From Ghiorsea sp. (lineage in GTDB: Bacteria > Pseudomonadota > Zetaproteobacteria > Mariprofundales > Mariprofundaceae), in the NCBI GenBank assembly GCA_021772875.1, contig JAJFLD010000051.1:1-10291 (forward strand): 10,291 bases of DNA. The letters run 5' to 3'. A model generated the notes under the pieces. It saw only the letters and a program-made list of their open reading frames with translations. It was not told the DNA's origin and made no database searches. The translations under genes and the position numbers were made by a program. Shown here piece after piece: positions 5,996 to 10,291 of the stretch (its first letter is position 1; every line of letters starts with the position of its first letter).

Positions 5996-8626
5996 TCATG
6001 TTGATGTTATTCTACAAAGCCCTGCAAAGTCGCAATAAGTGCAGCTTTGCGTATTTTTAGGGGCCACATTTGTTTCGCCTGCCATAAACGCATTGGCAAG
6101 TGTGTTTAATGTTGCGCGCCAGTGTTGGGTAAGCGCATTCCAGTCTTCAGGTTGATTTATACTACCTTTGAATGCTTTGATTTTGGGTAATATGTCAGCA
6201 CTTTGAGCAAATCCCACAAAGCCCAAACCTTGATAACGTACTTGCGCAAAGGCAAGTGCATCAACGCTCAAACCTTTGTCTTGCTCTGCGATGAGATAGG
6301 CTGGTAATTGCGGTGTTTCAGGCCGCTCGCCCAATGCTTTACTGGCACTGGATTCACCTGTTTTGTAGTCTAAGATAATCCTATGCCCATTGTGATCTAC
6401 ATCCACGCGATCTAACTTGGTATGCAAGGTTAAATCGCCAAGTTTTAAATTGCGCCATTGTTCATGTTCAACCACTTTAAATGGAACGCGTTGTGATTCG
6501 AGCAATAACCATTGTTCAATGATTGATAACAAACGTCTTTCTTCCAACCATTGCATATCAGCGGGTACAAAGCGCTGAATACTGTCCCAAGAAGCATCAA
6601 TGCAAACTTTAATTTCAGCAAGTAATGTTGTTGCTTCAATCAACGCTAAAAGTGCCGCTTGGCTTGGGTATTTTTGCCAAAACAATTCCAACACTTTATG
6701 TAATAACGTGCCTTGTTCGCGGCTATTCAAACCTCGGCTGGGTATTTCAAGGCCTTCGAGCTTGAGCCTATATTTCGCAAAAGCTTGAAATGCACATGCC
6801 GATTGGGATGCCAAAATACCTGTGCCGCCACGAATGGTTTCCACGCTTGCAACGGGCAAGTTTTGTGCTGCCATGTCTTGCAGCGGTGTTATATTATTTT
6901 GTAGTTGAGTGGCATAACGCTGCGATTGAAAAGCCAGCTCCTTTTCTTGGCTTAAGCCATTTAAGAAAGGGGAAGGTAACACGTCCTGTTGATCACGTGT
7001 TTTGGCATAACTGACATGCAAGTGGGGCGTGACATGTAATAAATGAGACCAAACATTTTGTGCATACAACCACTCACGTTCACTGTTGGCATGTGGTGTT
7101 TGATGTAATATTTGGATTTCAATAGGGATTAATGGGTGAGGCCGCGCGGCTGGAGGCCAAGTATTATCATCCATGCTGAGGATAAAAGCTTGGTCAAAAT
7201 GAAGATTACTGGCTTCGAGAAAACCCATGATTTGAACATTCGCCAAACCAGGCGCTGGGCGAAAAAGCTGCTCAAAAGCAAACTCCTGTAAACGCCCTAA
7301 AGCTTGTGTCCAAGATAATAAACCACAGAAATCATCCAAGCTACTTAGTTGATGTACCATGTCTTGCCAGCCTTGCAACTGAGCAATTTCATGTGGCTTT
7401 CTAGCCATGTTATGCCAGCCGAAGTCGTTTAATATATCATCGACCAAAAGCAGCCATGACGACAACAATTGCTTGCCTGAAAATTGCTTTTTCTCAACTA
7501 GGCGCTGACTTAAATTTTGTAAGTGCTGTTCAAATAGCGGTGTGCTGGTTTCATGATGCTGGCAGATATGTAAAAGTTGTTTCAGGCTGATATAGTTGTT
7601 GTTTTGAGCACGTAATTTCACATCCAAAGCGGCACGATGCACAACTTCTTCATCAAAACCAGCCGAGTAGGGGTTCAATAGTAATGTTGAAATATTTTGA
7701 TAATCAAATTTTTGCTGCCTTGTAAATGATAATAGGTTTAAAGCAGCTTGAATCATGGGTTGTTTTGCCAATACGGAGCCAAGGGATAAATTAAAATATT
7801 GCCCTTGCATATCGGCGTTGTTTTCTAAGCTCAATTCAGGCGCGAGTTCTTCGGCAAAGATTTGACAAATCAGCGAAACACGTTGCTCTAAATCAGGAAT
7901 AAACACACCGATTTGAGCATCTGTTTTTTGATTGATGATTTGCCGAATATGCTGACAAACAAAACGAATCTCGCTTTCTTCATCGTGGTAGGTTTGTAAA
8001 ACAACTGCTGCTGGTTCGTTATCATGACAAACTTGCATGATATTAAAGCCTTGCTGGCTAAGTTGCTTTAAAAAAGTTTGTTGTGCAGGAGACAAAGCAT
8101 CAAAACCATCTAAAATGAGTGTGTGTGTTTGTTGTTCTGGTTTGATGTTTGTTTGGCTTAACAGACTTAATATTTCATGTCTTTGGATAAAGTTGTTGGC
8201 CTGCGCTTTGTGTTGCACTTCTTTAGCCCAGCGATAAAGAGCTGTATGTTCTTCACCCCCCGATAACAAACACGCAGGATCAATAAAATAATCAGCTAAA
8301 ATTTGCCAAGCTTCCATGGCCTGCTTGCTTAACGACTTAACATTTAAAACAGGTGTTGATTCATCTTCAGCGACAACATCACGCCAGAGTAAGGCTTCTT
8401 GTTGTTGGCTGAGCAAGAGCCCTTTGCCATGGTTTAACCACTGCTGTTGCAGCCAGACTTGCCAATGACAAATATGAGGTGTGGTCCACGCTTGTTTATT
8501 TTGATTGATTTGTAGTTGTTCGTATTGTTTTAAGCGAAAGCGCGCCAGCCTTTGGTTGGCTGTAATGGTTGTTGCCCCTTTTGCCAGTAAATCATGGATT
8601 TGACTTGCTGTTACTTGTGCAAACAT
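5996..8626 (-). CDS. AddB-like PD-(D/E)XK nuclease family protein, probable DNA repair
   Basis: The 876-residue protein matches the architecture of the proteobacterial 'probable DNA repair protein' family (TIGR03623-like), relatives of AddB/RecB. The N-terminal part has ITANQRLARFRLKQY (about 20-34) and HICHWQVWLQQQW; the middle has an IGVFIPDLEQR block and an ILSMDDNTWPP block, typical of the family. The C-terminal nuclease domain shows GTLLHKVLE (His643), KLDRVD (Asp739), ILDYKTG (Asp753, Lys755) and QLPAY (Gln773). Four cysteines, at 611, 862, 865 and 871 (CTYCDFAGLC), follow the AddB iron-sulfur pattern that staples the nuclease domain. I see no Walker A GKT motif, so the helicase-like part is probably inactive. 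The start at 8626 fits family N-termini, has GAG/GTGAG upstream, and lies 4 bp after the preceding stop; an in-frame ATG at 8695 would overlap the neighbour by 65 bp. No AddA-like helicase is adjacent. Confidence 0.87.
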   Translation of the reverse strand: MFAQVTASQIHDLLAKGATTITANQRLARFRLKQYEQLQINQNKQAWTTPHICHWQVWLQQQWLNHGKGLLLSQQQEALLWRDVVAEDESTPVLNVKSLSKQAMEAWQILADYFIDPACLLSGGEEHTALYRWAKEVQHKAQANNFIQRHEILSLLSQTNIKPEQQTHTLILDGFDALSPAQQTFLKQLSQQGFNIMQVCHDNEPAAVVLQTYHDEESEIRFVCQHIRQIINQKTDAQIGVFIPDLEQRVSLICQIFAEELAPELSLENNADMQGQYFNLSLGSVLAKQPMIQAALNLLSFTRQQKFDYQNISTLLLNPYSAGFDEEVVHRAALDVKLRAQNNNYISLKQLLHICQHHETSTPLFEQHLQNLSQRLVEKKQFSGKQLLSSWLLLVDDILNDFGWHNMARKPHEIAQLQGWQDMVHQLSSLDDFCGLLSWTQALGRLQEFAFEQLFRPAPGLANVQIMGFLEASNLHFDQAFILSMDDNTWPPAARPHPLIPIEIQILHQTPHANSEREWLYAQNVWSHLLHVTPHLHVSYAKTRDQQDVLPSPFLNGLSQEKELAFQSQRYATQLQNNITPLQDMAAQNLPVASVETIRGGTGILASQSACAFQAFAKYRLKLEGLEIPSRGLNSREQGTLLHKVLELFWQKYPSQAALLALIEATTLLAEIKVCIDASWDSIQRFVPADMQWLEERRLLSIIEQWLLLESQRVPFKVVEHEQWRNLKLGDLTLHTKLDRVDVDHNGHRIILDYKTGESSASKALGERPETPQLPAYLIAEQDKGLSVDALAFAQVRYQGLGFVGFAQSADILPKIKAFKGSINQPEDWNALTQHWRATLNTLANAFMAGETNVAPKNTQSCTYCDFAGLCRITST

Positions 8627-8630
8627 AGAC

Positions 8631-8966
8631 TCACTCTTGGGGTTGTTTTTGCTTTTCAAGAACCACGCCAGGCACAAAGTTACCTTGGGCATCAATATGG
8701 GCGGGAATATAGGTTTTTTTTATCGCAGGACTATCATCCATGGTCCAAATCAAAAAGCCTGTACAGGTTAAACTTAGGGCTATCCAAGCCAGGATGAAAA
8801 GTCGAGAAGGGAAATGGGAATGTTTGGGGGTGATATCAATAATTTCGGGTTCATTGCGTTGAGCTAACCACTGATAACGTATACGAAACCATATTAAACG
8901 TAAAAACAACATCAAGAGTGCCGGGCCAAAAAAACCGAGTAGGGTAAAGAAAAAATAACGCATCAT
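8631..8966 (-). CDS. Small two-helix inner-membrane protein, function unknown
   Basis: This 111-residue protein has two clear hydrophobic segments, residues 4-26 (rich in Phe and Leu) and 55-76. They are separated by a polar loop starting with RIRYQWLAQR (28-37), whose positive charge suggests the loop faces the cytoplasm. The C-terminal part after residue 77 would then also be periplasmic or extracytoplasmic; it contains TYIPAHID and GNFVPGVV. That ending vaguely recalls short membrane proteins labelled DUF6111 in Alphaproteobacteria, but I would not assign the family from reading alone. The first ATG overlaps the upstream DUF1841 stop as ATGA, and the stop is 4 bp from the nuclease start, so it is likely co-translated with both. 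The conserved arrangement argues it is a real gene. No catalytic motif is visible. Confidence 0.72.
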   Translation of the reverse strand: MMRYFFFTLLGFFGPALLMLFLRLIWFRIRYQWLAQRNEPEIIDITPKHSHFPSRLFILAWIALSLTCTGFLIWTMDDSPAIKKTYIPAHIDAQGNFVPGVVLEKQKQPQE

Positions 8967-9415
8967 GTTTGCAATAATACCCTGAGTTGTCCGGCATAAG
9001 CAATAGGGTCTAATTCTTTGCCTGTGCGTTGCGACTCATAAACCGACTCGGCCAAGACTTCTAAGATCATATGAATCACCTCATGCCTATCTTTTTTGAG
9101 TGTCATCATTTGTAGCTCCATAAGTTTGGCAGCTTCGGGAGGGTGTTTGGTGGCGAGTTGTTCTTCAATGGCAAGGTGTAATGATAAATGCAAATAAGGA
9201 TTCATGCCATCATCCAATTGGAAATCACGTTCTAAGAAGTCTTCCATGTCATCAAAAAAATGATGGTATTCAGGGTGCATAGCAATCACCCTAGCAATAC
9301 GTACTTCCAAAGCATTTAATGGCAAATCAGCTTGCGCTTTTTGCCACGCATCCCAAAAAATTTGACGGTGGGCGCGAAGTTGTTCTCGGCTAGGTTGTTG
9401 CGTGGTTGAAGGCAT
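8963..9415 (-). CDS. DUF1841 family protein
   Basis: The 150-residue soluble protein has the hallmark of the DUF1841 family (PF08897): NPYLHLSLHLAIEEQL at 72-87, a second His/Glu helix HEVIHMILEVLAE at 111-123, and the closing ESQR-TG-LD-AY segment at 127-140. It is mostly helical and rich in His, Glu and Asp, including HPEYHHFFDDMEDFLERD (47-64). Regularly spaced His/Glu pairs could bind a metal, but that is my inference and the family's function is not known to me. I chose ATG at 9415 because AAGGA sits 6 bases upstream; an in-frame ATG at 9442 adds nine residues but has no good ribosome-binding site. It is the first gene of the minus-strand run, and its stop overlaps the membrane-protein start. 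Confidence 0.88.
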   Translation of the reverse strand: MPSTTQQPSREQLRAHRQIFWDAWQKAQADLPLNALEVRIARVIAMHPEYHHFFDDMEDFLERDFQLDDGMNPYLHLSLHLAIEEQLATKHPPEAAKLMELQMMTLKKDRHEVIHMILEVLAESVYESQRTGKELDPIAYAGQLRVLLQT

Positions 9416-9608
9416 ATAAGTCCTTGTGAGCTGTATGCTCATTCACATGAATTGATAGAATCATAGCTGTAACATAATGATGGTGGTTGTTTTTGTCGAG
9501 GCACTATCCCGATGAGCTATCAAACAGATGAAAACCCACAATTTTTGAAGGTGTGAATACAAATAAAACATTGCCTACCTACCTAAATTTTGTTTAAGAT
9601 ATGCCTCT
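9416..9608. promoter_or_regulatory. Divergent intergenic region between DUF1841 operon and FHA-GAF gene
   Basis: This 193-bp stretch must hold promoters for both directions. For the minus strand, TATGAT (9465-9460) is a fair -10 but lacks a convincing -35 at standard spacing. For the plus strand, TTGCCT (9571-9576) followed by TTTAAGAT (9593-9600) is a possible pair; it would place transcription start at or very near the FHA gene ATG, giving a very short leader. A weak hairpin, TCGaGG-CACTAT-CCCGA (9496-9512), lies in the middle. I find no riboswitch that I recognise and no long repeat. The assignment rests on gene orientation more than on motif quality. Confidence 0.35.
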
Positions 9609-10291
9609 ATGCCTAATTTAATAGTAAAAAACCCTAGTGGCGAGCAGCGTTTTTCAATTGAAGGCATGGTTACCATTGGGCGCCATGCAAGCAATTCGGT
9701 TTTTATACAAGAGAGCACTATTTCTAAGCACCATGCTAGGATTCAAAAAATTGGCGACACCTATATTTATGAAGATCTAAATAGCTCTAACGGATCATTT
9801 CTTAATGAATTACGAATTAAGAAACAACCTTTAAAAAATGGTGATACGATAAGAATCGGCAAAATTTTCTTGGTTTTTGAAGATGAGAATGAAGTCGATG
9901 ATGATATAAGCTCAATGGTCAATTTCGATCAATTTGATGAAAATGAAGATGCAGCTTATGAAGAACGTGTCATCATCAATGCACTTGGTCATTTTGCGCC
10001 AGAAAATGAAGTCAGTGACCTGAATATGTTGCGGGTGGATTACGAAAAGCTTCGCTTAGGCCAAGCCTTGCTGCAACTCATTGGCATGGAGCGCGATTTA
10101 AAAACTTTGCTTAACAAAGCTTCAAAACAACTTTTGTACATGTTTAGAGCAGATCGCTGTGTGATTTTACTGGTGAATGGCGCTGGTAATTTTGAGGCCA
10201 AAGCCGTGCAGAGTGTTAAAGTGTTGGATGCGCCTGTTTCTGTTTCAAAGTCGGTATTAAAAGAGGTGCAAACATCCAAAACTGCGGTATT
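9609..10291 (+). CDS. FHA-GAF domain signalling protein, N-terminal part (3' end outside window)
   Basis: The frame is open to the right edge, with 227 codons visible. Residues 1-92 are a forkhead-associated domain, which binds phosphothreonine peptides. Its key residues are all present: Gly24-Arg25 in TIGRHASN, Ser39 and His42 in STISKHHA, and Asn61-Gly62 in LNSSNGSF. An acidic linker (about 91-120) follows, then a helix with LRVDYEKLRLGQALLQLIGMERDLKTLL (split around 141-168) leading into a GAF domain from about 165, with ADRCVILLVN (181-190). In known proteins this FHA-linker-GAF layout usually ends in a class III adenylate/guanylate cyclase, a GGDEF domain or another output module; which one applies here cannot be seen. 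The start is ATG at 9609, because it gives the family-like MPNLIVKN; an AAG is the only weak Shine-Dalgarno candidate. It is likely cytosolic, and is transcribed away from the DUF1841 operon. Confidence 0.85.
   Translation, partial: MPNLIVKNPSGEQRFSIEGMVTIGRHASNSVFIQESTISKHHARIQKIGDTYIYEDLNSSNGSFLNELRIKKQPLKNGDTIRIGKIFLVFEDENEVDDDISSMVNFDQFDENEDAAYEERVIINALGHFAPENEVSDLNMLRVDYEKLRLGQALLQLIGMERDLKTLLNKASKQLLYMFRADRCVILLVNGAGNFEAKAVQSVKVLDAPVSVSKSVLKEVQTSKTAV

Noticed and set aside
8627..8695. An upstream start that would extend the nuclease by 23 residues.
   Set aside because: It would overlap the membrane-protein gene by 65 bp; the ATG at 8626 has a ribosome-binding site and 4-bp spacing.
9480..9545. 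A structured RNA or riboswitch, prompted by the weak hairpin and the GTGG/CCAC ends.
   Set aside because: The outer pairing is broken after four bases, and no known riboswitch core is recognisable.
9512..9556. A 14-codon open frame (ATG AGC TAT ... GTG TGA) upstream of the FHA gene, as a possible leader peptide.
   Set aside because: It is very short, the GAGG upstream is about 10 bases away, and there is no run of regulatory codons or attenuator hairpin after it.

Overview
This window looks like a chromosomal segment from a proteobacterium with a moderately low G+C content. The gene set points that way: a long-form SerA with its C-terminal regulatory domains, a HisZ, a DUF1841 protein, an AddB-like 'probable DNA repair protein', and a RimB-RimK pair. 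A low-GC zetaproteobacterium (Ghiorsea/Mariprofundus-like) or a gammaproteobacterium would both fit. That placement is a guess from gene content and has not been tested by any search. There is no phage, insertion sequence, CRISPR array, tRNA or rRNA gene that I can see.

Left block (1-3289, + strand): the 3' two-thirds of serA, then hisZ and purA. serA and hisZ overlap by four bases, and purA follows after 48 bp with its own Shine-Dalgarno site. The three reactions meet metabolically. Serine is the source of glycine and one-carbon units. The HisG-HisZ pathway releases AICAR, a purine intermediate. PurA commits IMP to AMP.

Convergent gap (3290-3495): a hairpin with a perfect 15-bp stem, whose T-tract lies on the minus-strand side, followed by a REPIN-like pair of inverted hairpin repeats.

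Middle and right block (3496-9415, - strand; reading order is right to left): a DUF1841 protein, a small two-helix membrane protein and a large AddB-like PD-(D/E)XK nuclease, tightly packed. After an 86-bp gap come rimB, rimK and an AstE/aspartoacylase-like metallo-hydrolase, again tightly packed. The last three form a coherent set. RimK is an ATP-grasp ligase that adds glutamates to a protein tail (ribosomal protein S6 in the known cases). RimB is its retropepsin-like partner. The third enzyme belongs to a family that cleaves amide bonds to acidic amino acids, so the set could both build and trim a glutamate tail.

Right edge (9416-10291): a 193-bp divergent intergenic region, then the first 227 codons of an FHA-GAF signalling protein whose output domain lies beyond the window.

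Most of the window is recognisable housekeeping or conserved accessory content. The items most worth a second look are the rimB-rimK-hydrolase trio, the AddB-like nuclease without an AddA partner beside it, the REPIN-like element, and the truncated FHA-GAF protein.
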